Translations under genes and position numbers: made by a program
Notes under the pieces: model-generated
What the model saw: only the letters and a program-made list of their open reading frames with translations
Told to the model about the DNA's origin: nothing
Database searches by the model: none
Shown: piece by piece, positions 9,110 to 18,959 of the stretch
Layout of the letters: each line of letters begins with the position of its first letter
How positions within the stretch are numbered: the stretch's first letter is position 1
Assembly (NCBI GenBank): GCA_900766825.1
Contig: CAAFWU010000067.1
Coordinates: forward strand, 46,381-110,380
Source: Bacteroidales bacterium
Lineage (GTDB): Bacteria; Bacteroidota; Bacteroidia; Bacteroidales; Marinilabiliaceae
DNA: 64,000 nt
Direction: 5' to 3'

Positions 9110-9541
9110 TTACTTAGCAGCTACAAGTTCATCCCACATAGCCAATGCTTTAGCTTCGGCTTCGCGCATCTTCTTCTCATCATCGGGTGCCTTATCCTTA
9201 AGACCACAGAGATGTAGCACGCCATGAATTATGACGCGATGCATCTCATTGATAAAACTAGTTGAGTAGAGTTCTGAATTGGTGCGTACGGTATCTACAG
9301 ATATGTACATATCGCCGCTTATGGTATCACCCTCACAATAGTCGAAGGTAATGATGTCAGTATAATAGTCGTGTTGCAAGAATTCTTTGTTCACCTCCAG
9401 AATTCTGTCGTCGGAGCAGAAAACATATGCCAAGTCTCCTGTCTTAAGTCCGTAAGAATCAGCAACTTTTGCAATCCAACTCTTCAGCAAACGCTTATTT
9501 TTGAGTTTAGGATCGGCATCTTCGATATTGAATGTAATCAC
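9110..9541 (-). CDS. ybeY: Endoribonuclease YbeY (16S rRNA maturation / ribosome quality control)
   Basis: YbeY is a small metal-dependent RNase needed for 16S rRNA 3' processing and ribosome quality control. The 143-residue protein has the core HGVLHLCGLKDK: the first two zinc-binding histidines of HGxLHLxGxDH are present and the third is replaced by Lys. As I recall, this GxKDK form is the usual one in Bacteroidetes, so I do not read it as decay. YCEGDTISGDMYIS is the conserved central strand. It precedes mnmG with no real gap. Confidence 0.92.
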   Translation of the reverse strand: MITFNIEDADPKLKNKRLLKSWIAKVADSYGLKTGDLAYVFCSDDRILEVNKEFLQHDYYTDIITFDYCEGDTISGDMYISVDTVRTNSELYSTSFINEMHRVIIHGVLHLCGLKDKAPDDEKKMREAEAKALAMWDELVAAK

Positions 9542-9578
9542 AGCTGTATTTCTTTGAGAATGAGTGCAATAATATATA

Positions 9579-9586
9579 CAAAATTA
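9579..9586 (-). promoter_or_regulatory. Probable -7 element for ybeY-mnmG
   Basis: The minus strand reads TAATTTTG, matching TAnnTTTG, 38 bases upstream of the ybeY start at 9541. The -33 element is not clear. Confidence 0.4.
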
Positions 9587-9623
9587 ATACATACCTCGTT
9601 AGGTAGTGACTTAATATATATGA

Positions 9624-9692
9624 ATAAAAAAAATTCAATGACTCGGCAATCCAAAGCAACGTAGCTTTGTTATTGATTGTCAAGTCATTGAA
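9624..9692 (-). terminator. Long stem-loop terminator of the HATPase gene
   Basis: The outer arms TTCAATGACT and AGTCATTGAA pair perfectly. Inside are CAATC/GATTG and AAAGC/GCTTT. On the minus strand a run of eight T follows the outer stem. It lies about 20 bases after the stop at 9713. Confidence 0.7.
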
Positions 9693-9712
9693 CTTATTGA
9701 TATAAAATATAT

Positions 9713-10126
9713 CTATTGCAAATTAAATTTCATTGTTATTGTTCGACCGTTGTTGGCAAACTCTAATTCATCGCTCAAATGCCTCATTAAGAAAATGCCA
9801 CGTCCACAGTCCCTCTCAAGGTTCTCTTCGGCCGTAGGATCTGGAAGTTTATCGGGATCGAAACCCTCACCTTCATCGGATACGGTCACTTCAATTGTTG
9901 TATTCGAGATGTGATAATGCATTGTAACTTTCTTGTTCTTATCCATTTTGTTACCGTGTACAATGGCATTATTGACGCATTCGACAACGGAGAGCATATA
10001 CTTACCATACACTTCGTCATCGATATTTAGCATTTGCGCCTGAGCATCAATGAGTTTCTCCACTTGACTGATGCTATTCATTTCAGATTCTAAGACTAAC
10101 GTCTCTTCAATGTTGACAGAATCCAT
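9713..10126 (-). CDS. ATP-binding protein of the anti-sigma factor / serine kinase type (HATPase)
   Basis: This 137-residue single-domain GHKL ATPase resembles RsbW/SpoIIAB-type regulators. The N box is ECVNNAIVHGNKMD (residues about 47-60), the G1 box is VSDEGEGFDPDKLPDP and the G2 box is GRGIFLMRHLSDEL. Such proteins bind or phosphorylate a partner (an STAS anti-anti-sigma factor or a sigma factor). No STAS protein, phosphatase or sigma factor gene lies next to it, so the partner is unknown. It is followed by its own long terminator and separated from envC by 137 bases, suggesting independent transcription. Confidence 0.85.
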   Translation of the reverse strand: MDSVNIEETLVLESEMNSISQVEKLIDAQAQMLNIDDEVYGKYMLSVVECVNNAIVHGNKMDKNKKVTMHYHISNTTIEVTVSDEGEGFDPDKLPDPTAEENLERDCGRGIFLMRHLSDELEFANNGRTITMKFNLQ

Positions 10127-10263
10127 TAATAGTACACGTTTTCCAAATTATCACACTGCATTTTACGTTACGTATGCAGTAAAGTTTCAATAAACAAAAA
10201 GAATTATGATGATTTATTAAGAAGTTTGCCAGTAAGAAAATGTGGAATTAAGAGGGCTGTATC

Positions 10264-11559
10264 TTATTGTTTACGGAGCCAACTCTCGGGGTTTTGCTTA
10301 ACCTCTCCGCTCCATATTTCAAAGTGGAGAATGTTGGAGTTGAGACCATCGCCAGTGTATACCTTACCAAGGTTTGTGTATACGTCAACTTCTTGATCTA
10401 CTTTTACATAGACTTGCTGTAGATTGCTGTAGACAGTAATTACATCTCCATGACGGATGATTACGGTTGCGTTGCTGCCAGGGAGGGTTATAATTCGACT
10501 TACTTTGCCTTTGTGAACTGGGTGTATGTCTTTGCTTGCCAAAATGTCGAGGTCTACACCATTGTTGCTTATCTTGATTTGGGGCACAAGGGGGTGCTCA
10601 TGCTCTCCGAAGGGACTGGTAATCACGAAACTGCGTACGGGCCATGGCAACTTGCCTTTATTGGACTTGATGTCGTCGGCCAAGGCTTCTGCTTTGGCTG
10701 CAGCATCCTTTGCTTTTTGATTAGCAGGGGCTTTTTGTCCGTTCTTTTTGGCTTGCTCACGTGCTTTGGCAGCCTCAGCTTCGCGGCGTTTGCGCTCGGC
10801 TTCTCGGCGTGCTTTCTCAGCTTCCTCCTTAATTACCTTTACAATCTCTTGCTCCAGTTCGGCGGCATGCTTCTGGTCTTTGGCAATACGTTGCTGGAGG
10901 TCTTTTTGGTTTTGGGCTATCTGCTCTACGTTTTTACGACGAGTACTTAGCTCATTGTCAAGCTGTTTGGTTTCCTGATTTACTGTTGACAATAGCTGAT
11001 TTACTTGATTAAGTTTTCCCGACGCATTGTCTTTTAGTTGGGTCAGGTTGTCGATGCTCTCACTCAACTTAGCAAACTGAGCTCTGCGGTACTCGGCGTT
11101 TTGTTTTATAAAGAGGAAACGCTGATAGCTTTGGTTAAGGGATTGGGAAGAGAGAATGTAGGCCAAAGGGGAGTAGTTCATGCCTCGCGCCTGAAGGGTA
11201 CGAAGCATCTCGGCATACTCTGTGCGTTGTTTTTGAACTTCGTTATTAACTGAGTCTATCTGCTTGTTTAATTGGCGAATTTGGGCATTATATGCCTCAA
11301 TTTCAGTATTATAGACATCAATTAGTGCACGGCGCTTGGCAATTTTGTTGTCCACCATCGAGATCTTCATCATCTCGTTGTTGCGTCGGTTTGCGTACTC
11401 CTCCATCATCTTATTATTTTGCTCTATGATGGACTGCAACCTTGCTTTCTCCCTATTGAGGTCGTCGAGAGACTTACGGGTTTGACCGCTCGACATTACG
11501 CAGAGTATGGAGATGACGGCGGCAAACGATGCTGTGGTTACAAAGGCGGAGAGCTTCAT
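10264..11559 (-). CDS. envC: Murein hydrolase activator EnvC-like protein (coiled coil plus degenerate LytM/M23)
   Basis: The 431-residue protein starts with a signal-type hydrophobic segment (residues about 7-24). A long coiled coil follows to about residue 260, rich in Lys/Glu/Ala heptads, and then a LytM/peptidase M23 domain (SPFGEHEHP...NNGVDLDI...HFEIW). The zinc ligands are degenerate: the His before G-V-D-L is replaced by Asn and the final HxH is HFE. As in EnvC, it should activate an amidase at the division septum rather than cleave peptidoglycan itself. The start overlaps the preceding DUF4292 gene by 4 bases, so they are translationally coupled. Confidence 0.87.
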   Translation of the reverse strand: MKLSAFVTTASFAAVISILCVMSSGQTRKSLDDLNREKARLQSIIEQNNKMMEEYANRRNNEMMKISMVDNKIAKRRALIDVYNTEIEAYNAQIRQLNKQIDSVNNEVQKQRTEYAEMLRTLQARGMNYSPLAYILSSQSLNQSYQRFLFIKQNAEYRRAQFAKLSESIDNLTQLKDNASGKLNQVNQLLSTVNQETKQLDNELSTRRKNVEQIAQNQKDLQQRIAKDQKHAAELEQEIVKVIKEEAEKARREAERKRREAEAAKAREQAKKNGQKAPANQKAKDAAAKAEALADDIKSNKGKLPWPVRSFVITSPFGEHEHPLVPQIKISNNGVDLDILASKDIHPVHKGKVSRIITLPGSNATVIIRHGDVITVYSNLQQVYVKVDQEVDVYTNLGKVYTGDGLNSNILHFEIWSGEVKQNPESWLRKQ

Positions 11560-12305
11560 TTTATGGTGATCTTAGTGAGTTCCAAATTAACAGAAGAGAC
11601 CTTATTGGTATTTGAGTCCCTTAAATTACAAAATAGTTTATTTGGAACGTAAAAATTGCCAACTGTTTCAAAATCAGTAGCCTGATATGAGAGAGAGTAT
11701 TGCTGATAATAGATTGTGAATGAGTTCAATGAGTAATTATCAGGATTAACAGTGACAAGGATATTGACACCACCTTTGTTGCGTTGCAGCACATATTGAC
11801 CCTTGGCATTTACGTATATGTCGAAGTTATAGAAATCATCCTCGGCAAAGAGTTTGTAGAATGGAGGAATGATGCCAACAAGGGCAGTTTGCAAGTAGTC
11901 GTTGACAGCTAAAGGCAACTTAACTTTCTTGTCAATATTGGCCACCGTTGACTTTACCGATGCCTGATTACCAAGGAGTTCTATTTGCCCAACAGAGATG
12001 GGTGGGAAGCTAAGACGAGCACTGAGTTGAGTCTTACCTGCTGGCACGAAACCAATGGTACCCTTAATCTTATTTACCTCATTACCCTCAAACGATATGC
12101 TGACCTGAGAAAGTTTGGCATCGTAGGCTACAAAATCGAGTGGCTTCTGACTGGCTGCTGTTAGGGCGTCGGAAATAGTCCTTTTTCGCAATATAAGGTC
12201 ATTTCTCGAGCTTTCGTTTGCAACCTTAGTACTTGAGCAACCAGAAAGGATAAATGACAATAAAAGGCAAAATACGGATAAAAATAGACTCGCTTTACTT
12301 TTCAT
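11556..12305 (-). CDS. DUF4292 family lipoprotein
   Basis: The 249-residue protein has a signal peptide with lipobox ILSGC (Cys23). The body is beta-rich and resembles DUF4292, a Bacteroidetes family distantly similar in fold to LolA/LolB-type lipoprotein carriers; that likeness is from general knowledge, not proven here. Function is unknown. Position between a TPR protein and EnvC (overlaps of 11 and 4 bases) places it in an envelope operon. This order (TPR, DUF4292, M23 protein) is one I recognise in Bacteroidales. Confidence 0.8.
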   Translation of the reverse strand: MKSKASLFLSVFCLLLSFILSGCSSTKVANESSRNDLILRKRTISDALTAASQKPLDFVAYDAKLSQVSISFEGNEVNKIKGTIGFVPAGKTQLSARLSFPPISVGQIELLGNQASVKSTVANIDKKVKLPLAVNDYLQTALVGIIPPFYKLFAEDDFYNFDIYVNAKGQYVLQRNKGGVNILVTVNPDNYSLNSFTIYYQQYSLSYQATDFETVGNFYVPNKLFCNLRDSNTNKVSSVNLELTKITIK

Positions 12306-14079
12306 GGTAGGAACGGGTTTCTATTTTACGCTTAAGGAGCTCTGTATTGTCACCAAATTGCTGGGCTTTTTTCCAATGGTCTACAGCTTCGTCAATGCGA
12401 CCATTGAAATAATAGATATCGCCAGCATGAATTTCATAGGTTACGTCTGATTCTTTGGCATTTGAGAGACATAGCTCCATGATGAAAAGTGCCTTCTCGT
12501 ACATTTTCTGGCGGAAGAGCACATAGGCATAGGTGTCTAAGACCGTGGGATTAAGGGGCTCGTATTGAACGGCTTTTTGAGCCATGCTCTCTGCACGGGG
12601 TAGGTCCTTGTTTTGTTCGGCCAAGAAATAGGCGTAGTTGTTGAGAGCTATGGAGTTGTTGGGCAGCAACTTAACCACTTGGTCGAAACAGAAGAAACAG
12701 CTATCAATGTTTTGAGTTCTGTAATAGCACTCTGCAAGAACATTGTAGGCATTACCTCGGAATTGGTCGGCAACCGCCTTTGTTAGATTGGCCTCATAGA
12801 TGTTGTCGAGAGCAGCATAGCCTGTGGAAATGCCTTGTGCGTAGTCGCCAAGCATGAGATAGACACCCCCAAGGCGAAGCTGGAAACCAATGTAGTCTGG
12901 GACATCTTCACAAGCTTTTTTTATGTAAACAAGTGCAGAATCGGCAGGTCCGTCATAGCAACTAAGGAAATCGTTCCAGATGGCATAGTTACCAGGGTAT
13001 TTATCCAAAAATTTCTGATATAGTTTGATGACTTTAGGGGTCAGTTTGCTGTTGCCGATATATGTTGCCTCAAGTTGCAAAAAAGCAGTCTCGCTTGGGT
13101 ACATCTCGCGAACTATAGAGAGGATCTTTTTGATCACTGGTGCCCATTGTGGAGTCATAAGAGTTTGATCCTGAAGCGTATTGCTTATCATCTCGACCTT
13201 TGTCTCAACAGGTATTTCGGCGCAAGAATAGGCCTTATAACTTGTTTTAGCAAAGAGGGAATCCATCTTATCGACCAGATAGACATTGTTGGCCAAGGTG
13301 AAGAGATACTCGTGTCCTCCAGGGCGTTCGGTGGCCTCTACAAGTTTCTCTCTGGCCTCGTTGTTTTTCTTTAGCTGGGCATAGGAATAGAAGAGCAAAT
13401 AGCTTGTGCGAGCTCGGTTTGGATATAGTTTCTCTGTTTTATTGAGAACCTTGATGCTCTTCTTGTAGTCTCGAACACTGATGTATATTGAAGCACGCGT
13501 AGCTTCGATAGAGTATTTAACTTCCTCGTTTACGTTAGCAGGGAACTTATCCAACTCGCTCATGGCATGATTGAATAAGTTTTTATCTATGAGCCAATAA
13601 ATCTTCTGGAAGCGGTAGTTTGTGTTCTCGGGCTCAATGTTCAACAGCTGATCGAAGAGGGCAAGGGTTGTGTCCAAATTGCCAGTCTGCATACAAAGAA
13701 CAATGGCCTGCTCCAAATAATTCTTATTGTCTGTCTTGTTGAGGTCGTACTTTACGGCCTGTAATGCATAGTACAGAGCATCTTTTACTGCCGCACCGCT
13801 AAGAAGTTTAGACATCTCGTAGTAGACCGCAGAACTTGTGGAATCAAGTTGCAAACAGGTCTGGAATGATTGGAAAGCCTCGTTATACTGACCCTTATGT
13901 TTTTGCTCAATAGCATTGAAAAACATATTGTCAAAGAGCGACTTGGTGATTTCGTTGAGGTTCGATTCAACAGTTGGGGTCTTGCCTTCTTTAATATAAT
14001 TAAAGTCGTATTGAGCCTGCGCTTGCTGACCCAGTGCAAAGAGCGAAAGAAGCGAAATGATTAAATACGTAAGTTTCAT
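12295..14079 (-). CDS. Periplasmic tetratricopeptide-repeat protein
   Basis: The 594-residue protein has an N-terminal signal peptide (cleavage probably after ALGQQAQA, residues about 15-22). Many TPR units run through most of the chain, clearest near residues 55-130 and 430-580 (NNSIALNNYAYFLAEQ, NPTVLDTYAYVLF, ESDVTYEIHAGDIYYF). TPR arrays act as protein-binding scaffolds. It overlaps the DUF4292 gene by 11 bases and lies 17 bases after dut, so all four genes likely form one transcript. A role in outer-membrane or cell-wall assembly is inference from context. Confidence 0.85.
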   Translation of the reverse strand: MKLTYLIISLLSLFALGQQAQAQYDFNYIKEGKTPTVESNLNEITKSLFDNMFFNAIEQKHKGQYNEAFQSFQTCLQLDSTSSAVYYEMSKLLSGAAVKDALYYALQAVKYDLNKTDNKNYLEQAIVLCMQTGNLDTTLALFDQLLNIEPENTNYRFQKIYWLIDKNLFNHAMSELDKFPANVNEEVKYSIEATRASIYISVRDYKKSIKVLNKTEKLYPNRARTSYLLFYSYAQLKKNNEAREKLVEATERPGGHEYLFTLANNVYLVDKMDSLFAKTSYKAYSCAEIPVETKVEMISNTLQDQTLMTPQWAPVIKKILSIVREMYPSETAFLQLEATYIGNSKLTPKVIKLYQKFLDKYPGNYAIWNDFLSCYDGPADSALVYIKKACEDVPDYIGFQLRLGGVYLMLGDYAQGISTGYAALDNIYEANLTKAVADQFRGNAYNVLAECYYRTQNIDSCFFCFDQVVKLLPNNSIALNNYAYFLAEQNKDLPRAESMAQKAVQYEPLNPTVLDTYAYVLFRQKMYEKALFIMELCLSNAKESDVTYEIHAGDIYYFNGRIDEAVDHWKKAQQFGDNTELLKRKIETRSYHEK

Positions 14080-14096
14080 AGTCTGTTGTCTCTTTG

Positions 14097-14534
14097 TTAT
14101 TTAACGCCAGAATGACCAAAACCGCCCTCTCCCCTCTCGGAATCGGACAGATTACTTACCTCTTGAAAAAGAGCCGTCTCATGTTGTGCAATGACCATTT
14201 GGCATATGCGGTCGCCAGAGTGAATGGTGAATGGAGTGCGCGAGAGGTTTACCAAAATGACGCATATCTCGCCCCTATAATCAGAATCAATGGTGCCAGG
14301 AGTATTGAGCACAGTAATGCCGTTTTTGGCAGCCAATCCACTGCGTGGACGGATCTGAGCCTCATAGCCAACTGGCAACTCGATAAAGATGCCCGTGGGT
14401 ACAACGGCACGTTCCAATGATTCAAGAGTTATATCTTCACTTATAAATGCCCTAAGATCAAGACCTGCCGACCCTGGGGTTGCATAGGCGGGCAGAGGAT
14501 TATTGCTTTTGTTTATTATCTTGACGGTAACCAT
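14097..14534 (-). CDS. dut: Deoxyuridine 5'-triphosphate nucleotidohydrolase (dUTPase)
   Basis: dUTPase converts dUTP to dUMP and pyrophosphate, keeping uracil out of DNA and feeding dTMP synthesis. With the ATG at 14534 the protein has 145 residues, standard for the trimeric enzyme. All five motifs are visible: [40 protein letters not shown] and [10 protein letters not shown]. The frame continues upstream to 14696, but that part overlaps the flippase gene and is not dUTPase-like, so I use the internal ATG. It lies 22 bases after the flippase stop. Confidence 0.96.
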   Translation of the reverse strand: MVTVKIINKSNNPLPAYATPGSAGLDLRAFISEDITLESLERAVVPTGIFIELPVGYEAQIRPRSGLAAKNGITVLNTPGTIDSDYRGEICVILVNLSRTPFTIHSGDRICQMVIAQHETALFQEVSNLSDSERGEGGFGHSGVK

Positions 14535-14556
14535 AGTGTAATAGAAAAAAAGGAAC

Positions 14557-16053
14557 TTAATGTTTGAACCTACCGAGCAAACGACCAAATATCTTACCAA
14601 GAGCAGGCTGAAGAGTCTCCCTCTCTGAGAAGAAGAGTAAGCCCAACAGCAGTGCAAATGAAAGAACAGAAACCAAAACCCAAAGAGCAGAGTCAAGAGA
14701 CATAATTATCTCATAGCTTCCCATAACTATGCCCACAAACATAAGTGTGACAATGAGCAGTTTACGCACTGGATAATCTATAGGGTAAAATTTCTGTCCC
14801 AAGAGGTAAGAGGTGACCATCATGACCAAATAGCCCACAAATGTTGAGTAGGCTGCCCCCATAAAACCATAGCGAGGTATGAGAACAAAGTTCATTACGC
14901 TGTTGATGCCCAAACCCAATATGCTAAGTATGATGCCCCAATAGGTCTTATCTGTAAGCTTATACCACAACGAGAGCGAGTAGTAGACCCCAAAGAAAAG
15001 TTGGCCTATAAGAATCCAAGGTATGATGGCAATGCCCTCATAGTAGCTTGGTTGAAGCACAAGGCGAATGAGGGGCATAAAGAGCATGACACCCGCAAAA
15101 ATGATAAGACCAAAATAGACAAACCACTTAAGTGCAGTGCCATAAATTTCAGTCTTTTCCTTCTCCTTATGCTCTTTGAAAAAGAATGGTTCAAAGGCCA
15201 TGCGGAAGCTCTGAGTGAAGATGCTCATGAGCACGCCAATCTTGTAACACGCAGCATAAATGCCGAGCGATGCCAATGGATTCTCCGATGGGTCGAGGAG
15301 TTTAATAAGAATCTTCTCGATGTTGGTGTTAGCAGTGCCAAAGAAACCCATGCCCACAAGTGGCAAACTGTAGAGCAGCACACTCTTAAGCAAAGTAAAA
15401 TCTATTCTTCCAACCACTTGCGCTATGCGTTTGGCAAAGACTACAGTGGCCACAAAAGAGCCTATGAGGTTGGCCAACATCATGTAGGTGACGTCGCTTA
15501 CCGTAGCAAAATAACCACCAAAGTGAACAGTGTCCTCCTTGAGCACAAAGAGGAAGAAGCATGTGAGCATAACATTAACGAGCACCTGCACCAAACGCAA
15601 AACTGCGTAGCGCACCGACTGGCGCAAATAACGAAGCTCTGCAAAGAAAATAGCATTATAAGAGTCCAGCAAGACGATGCTGGCCATAAGTATCAGGTAG
15701 ACCGAACTGCCTGGCCCAAAGTCAAAACCCAGAAGTGAGCAGCAAGCAGATGGGAAAAAGATGCAGAGCAGAAAAAGGAAGAAGCCAAAGCCAAAAGTAG
15801 CTTGACTAAGGGTGCCAAGGAGTTTATCGCGATTGTCGTCAGAGGCATAGCGGAAATAGCCAGTCTCGAAACCCAGCGTTACGACCACAAGCAGAATGGC
15901 TATCATGCTGTAGACGTAGGAGAAAGTGCCGTAGACAGGCTGACTGACAATGCGAACATAGAGTGGCATCATAAGCCACCCAATAAGTCGACTGAGAATG
16001 GTGCTAAAACCGTAGACAACAGTATCGGACGCCAGTGTTTTGAGTTTGCCCAT
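14557..16053 (-). CDS. Polysaccharide/lipid-linked oligosaccharide flippase (Wzx/MATE-like)
   Basis: The 498-residue integral membrane protein has 12 to 14 hydrophobic helices. The opening ([31 protein letters not shown]) is typical of the polysaccharide biosynthesis protein (Wzx/RfbX) family that flips undecaprenyl-linked sugar units to the periplasm. [30 protein letters not shown], cut here to [10 protein letters not shown], is a recognised family stretch. No glycosyltransferase is adjacent, so the substrate is unknown. It shares the minus-strand run with dut downstream and ruvB upstream (41-base gap). Confidence 0.85.
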   Translation of the reverse strand: MGKLKTLASDTVVYGFSTILSRLIGWLMMPLYVRIVSQPVYGTFSYVYSMIAILLVVVTLGFETGYFRYASDDNRDKLLGTLSQATFGFGFFLFLLCIFFPSACCSLLGFDFGPGSSVYLILMASIVLLDSYNAIFFAELRYLRQSVRYAVLRLVQVLVNVMLTCFFLFVLKEDTVHFGGYFATVSDVTYMMLANLIGSFVATVVFAKRIAQVVGRIDFTLLKSVLLYSLPLVGMGFFGTANTNIEKILIKLLDPSENPLASLGIYAACYKIGVLMSIFTQSFRMAFEPFFFKEHKEKEKTEIYGTALKWFVYFGLIIFAGVMLFMPLIRLVLQPSYYEGIAIIPWILIGQLFFGVYYSLSLWYKLTDKTYWGIILSILGLGINSVMNFVLIPRYGFMGAAYSTFVGYLVMMVTSYLLGQKFYPIDYPVRKLLIVTLMFVGIVMGSYEIIMSLDSALWVLVSVLSFALLLGLLFFSERETLQPALGKIFGRLLGRFKH

Positions 16054-16094
16054 TGGCTTAGAGAGAACCTTAGAAAGGTATGAGAATTAAATGG

Positions 16095-17126
16095 TTAGTT
16101 ATTGCTGAAAGAGAAAAGGTTAGGCTCTTGGTCGCGGTAGCCATTGCGCCCCGTGTGTTCGTAGGCACGGCGGGTGGCCACACGGCCGCGCGGCGTACGC
16201 TGAATGAATCCACTCTGGATAAGATAGGGTTCGTAGACATCCTCAACGGTACCAGCATCTTCGCCAATGGCTGTGGCTATGGTGGATATGCCAACGGGTC
16301 CACCGCCAAACTTATCTATGATGGTTAGCAGAATCTTAAGGTCGGTCTCGTCGAGGCCAAATTGGTCGATTCGCAAGGCATTGAGTGCCGTATCGGTTAT
16401 CTCTTTGTCGATATGCCCCTCGCCCACCACCTGAGCAAAGTCTCTTACTCGGCGGAGCAGTGCATTGGCAATTCGTGGGGTACCACGACTGCGAAGTGCA
16501 ATTGCTTGACAAGAATCATCATCAATTAGCACATTTAGGATACCAGCCGAACGTTTTACTATTTTTGAGACGAGCGGAACATCGTAGTACTCCATTGGGC
16601 ACTTGATGCCAAAACGAGCACGGAGCGGACTGGTGAGCAATCCGCTTCGTGTGGTGGCTCCAATGAGGGTAAAGGGGTTCAGATCGATCTGTATAGTTCG
16701 GGCGTTAGGACCCTTGTCTATGATGATGTCAATCTTGAAGTCCTCCATGGCGGAATAGAGGTACTCTTCGACCACAGGGCTCAGACGGTGTATCTCGTCG
16801 ATGAAGAGTACATCGTTGGGTTCGAGCGATGTGAGCAGGCCCGCAAGGTCGCCAGGCTTGTCTATGACGGGACCGCTCGTGATTTTCATGTTCACACCCA
16901 ACTGGTTGGCAATGATGGCGGAGAGTGTTGTCTTGCCCAGACCTGGGGGACCATAGAGAAGGACATGATCTAAAGACTCATGCCTCATTTTGGCAGCGGC
17001 AACGAAAATACGGAGGTTGCTCACCACACTGCTCTGACCCGTGAAGTCGTCGAAGGTCAGAGGGCGCAACTTTTTGTCTAACTCCTGATCGGGCGCGTTC
17101 TGATTTCTGATGTCGATGCTACTCAA
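16095..17126 (-). CDS. ruvB: Holliday junction branch migration ATPase RuvB
   Basis: RuvB is the hexameric AAA+ motor that with RuvA drives branch migration of Holliday junctions. It is full length at 343 residues. Walker A is GPPGLGKT (residues 59-66), Walker B is [10 protein letters not shown], sensor 1 lies in [12 protein letters not shown], and the C-terminal winged helix ends with [11 protein letters not shown]. ruvA and ruvC are not in this window. It is followed by the flippase gene after 41 bases and preceded by a response regulator after 33 bases. Confidence 0.97.
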   Translation of the reverse strand: MSSIDIRNQNAPDQELDKKLRPLTFDDFTGQSSVVSNLRIFVAAAKMRHESLDHVLLYGPPGLGKTTLSAIIANQLGVNMKITSGPVIDKPGDLAGLLTSLEPNDVLFIDEIHRLSPVVEEYLYSAMEDFKIDIIIDKGPNARTIQIDLNPFTLIGATTRSGLLTSPLRARFGIKCPMEYYDVPLVSKIVKRSAGILNVLIDDDSCQAIALRSRGTPRIANALLRRVRDFAQVVGEGHIDKEITDTALNALRIDQFGLDETDLKILLTIIDKFGGGPVGISTIATAIGEDAGTVEDVYEPYLIQSGFIQRTPRGRVATRRAYEHTGRNGYRDQEPNLFSFSNN

Positions 17127-17159
17127 TGTATTACCCTCAATATCTTGTGGTTTGGAATA

Positions 17160-17534
17160 TTAGAATTGGAAACCGTGGCTTGCCGCCAAGTCCTTGAAGA
17201 GTACAATGTCAAAGGGTTTGGTCATATATTCATCCATTCCCGCAGCAATGCATTTTTCTCGTTCCTGATCGTAGACATTACTGGTCAGACCAATGATGAA
17301 GGAGTGCTTTCCCTCTGCAAATTCATGATGTCTTATCTGTCGGGTGGCTTCGTAGCCATCGAAGACTGGGAGCTGAATATCCATTAAGATGAGCTCGTAT
17401 GCGTTGGAGATGACCATGTCTACAGCCTCTTGACCATCCGAAGCCACATCGGCTTCTATGCCTGCATGACGCAGAGTGTAAAACATCATTTTTTGACTTA
17501 ACTCGTTGTCTTCTACTAAAAGGATCTTAGCCAT
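17160..17534 (-). CDS. Single-domain response regulator (CheY-like receiver)
   Basis: The 124 residues form one receiver domain and no output domain. The acidic pair is in LLVEDNE (Glu8, Asp9), the phosphoacceptor is Asp52 in LMDIQLPVFDG, the conserved Thr/Ser is Thr84 in GLTSN, and Lys106 is in MTKPF. It would signal by protein contact or take part in a phosphorelay. No histidine kinase is adjacent, so it probably serves a hybrid kinase elsewhere. A 158-base gap separates it from nadA. Confidence 0.92.
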   Translation of the reverse strand: MAKILLVEDNELSQKMMFYTLRHAGIEADVASDGQEAVDMVISNAYELILMDIQLPVFDGYEATRQIRHHEFAEGKHSFIIGLTSNVYDQEREKCIAAGMDEYMTKPFDIVLFKDLAASHGFQF

Positions 17535-17692
17535 GTTAGTTCAAGTTAAGTGTTGGCACCATCGTCACTACCACATTTAATGTCATAGTTTTATGGTACA
17601 AACAGGTTTTCAGTTTTTAATTAGTTGATTTGATAGCTAAAAGCTATAAGTGAGCTATGAGAAAATGTGCTGTGGGGTAAGGATAAACAAGC

Positions 17693-18691
17693 CTACTTGC
17701 TAAAGTTTTTAGAGAGTTCCAACATGGCATCGATGGGTCGACGTGCCTTGAGTGCAACATCCTCTGGCACAGTAACCTCGGGCCATTCGTACTTGAGTGT
17801 AAGGTAGATTTTTTGCAATGTATTTAGCTTCATATAGTTGCAATTGTTGCAACCACACGTTGAGTCCATTGGAGGAGCAGGAATAAGGGTTCTGTCGGGG
17901 AACTCTTTTTGCATTTGGTGCAGAATGCCACTCTCTGTAGCCACAATGAACTCTTTGGCCTCGCTCTTGCCAATGTGCTTGAGCAGGGCAGCTGTGGAAC
18001 CCACAAAGTCGGCAAGCACCACAATCTGGTGTTTGCACTCGGGGTGGGCAATGAGCTCTGCGTTGGGATATTGCTTTTTGAGTTCAAGAATTTTCTCGAG
18101 AGAGAATTGTTCATGAACATGGCAGGCTCCGTTCCAAAGGAGCATATTTCTACCCGTTTGGGCATTGATGTAGGAACCCAAATTACGGTCAGGTCCAAAA
18201 ATAATCTTCTCGTCCTTTGGGAAAGAGTTTACAATTTGGAGGGCATTGGTACTGGTTACCACAACATCGGTAAGGGCTTTGACGTCGGCCGATGTGTTGA
18301 CGTAGCTAATGACCTTATGGTCGGGATGTTCACTGGTGAACTTGGCAAAATCGGCAGCATTGCAACTATCGGCCAAAGAGCATCCTGCATTAAGGTCAGG
18401 AACCAAAACTTTCTTATTGGGGTTAAGGATCTTAACGGTCTCACCCATGAAATGCACGCCTGCCAGAAGGATAATGTCGGCATCGATGCCAACGGCCTTT
18501 TGAGCCAAAGCGAGACTGTCACCAATTATATCGGCAATGTCCTGAATGTCGCCTGTTTGGTAATAGTGAGCCATAAGGACGGCATTTTTCTTCTTCTTAA
18601 GTTTGGCAATCTCTTCAATCAGATTGGTACCCTGAGGAATTGGCTCATCGATGTAACCCAACTCTTGCCATTTGGAATTGATGTCGGTCAT
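17693..18691 (-). CDS. nadA: Quinolinate synthase A
   Basis: NadA condenses iminoaspartate with dihydroxyacetone phosphate to quinolinate in de novo NAD synthesis, using a [4Fe-4S] cluster. At 332 residues it is normal length. The family stretches are MAHYYQTGDIQDIAD, DLNAGCSLADSC, ATESGILHQM and TCGCNNCNYMKLN; the last contains the C-terminal cluster cysteine. nadB and nadC are not in view. About 160 bases upstream is a divergent copy of the repeated small-RNA family (18850-18952) in the same direction and without an obvious terminator, so it may act as a leader. Confidence 0.96.
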   Translation of the reverse strand: MTDINSKWQELGYIDEPIPQGTNLIEEIAKLKKKKNAVLMAHYYQTGDIQDIADIIGDSLALAQKAVGIDADIILLAGVHFMGETVKILNPNKKVLVPDLNAGCSLADSCNAADFAKFTSEHPDHKVISYVNTSADVKALTDVVVTSTNALQIVNSFPKDEKIIFGPDRNLGSYINAQTGRNMLLWNGACHVHEQFSLEKILELKKQYPNAELIAHPECKHQIVVLADFVGSTAALLKHIGKSEAKEFIVATESGILHQMQKEFPDRTLIPAPPMDSTCGCNNCNYMKLNTLQKIYLTLKYEWPEVTVPEDVALKARRPIDAMLELSKNFSK

Positions 18692-18849
18692 CAGCTTAAT
18701 CGTTGTTGCTATGGAAACATGCCATGCTTAAGTGCTAACACTGAGTAAGAATTTATATGAACAGCCCGTGTTAACCATCTACAAGCACTGCATTTTACAA
18801 ACTTAAGAAAAGTTTCGTTATGAGAGAGCTACTTATAATGCTTTTTAAC

Positions 18850-18952
18850 TCACAAAAGGCATGACCACCGCCGAGTGTAGGCTCTACGGGAAAGCTGACC
18901 GTACGAGAATTAAAACCTCACCGGTAAGTGGTATCAATATGACTCGCTGAGA
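18850..18952 (-). ncRNA. Divergent sixth copy of the repeated small-RNA family, upstream of nadA
   Basis: On the minus strand GAGGTTTTAATTC at 18904-18917 matches the GGAGGTTT segment of the other copies. It is followed by a nested hairpin (CTC and TACGG at 18882-18889 pairing with CCGTA and GAG at 18899-18907). The spacing from this segment back to CAAACCAA (18959-18966), in the place of the TAnnTTTG promoter, and the TTGAC just before it, are as in copy D. The AACG hairpin and the terminator are not conserved. It may be a decayed copy or a cis leader of nadA. Confidence 0.35.
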
Positions 18953-18959
18953 TATTGAC

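Noticed and set aside
9110..9541. YbeY inactivated by loss of the third zinc ligand
   Set aside because: The GxKDK form is, to my knowledge, the ordinary one in this phylum, so it is not evidence of decay.
18841..18952. Known riboswitch (cobalamin, SAM, FMN or TPP) upstream of nadA
   Set aside because: Short motif look-alikes are present but not in the right order; similarity to the repeated small-RNA family explains the region better.
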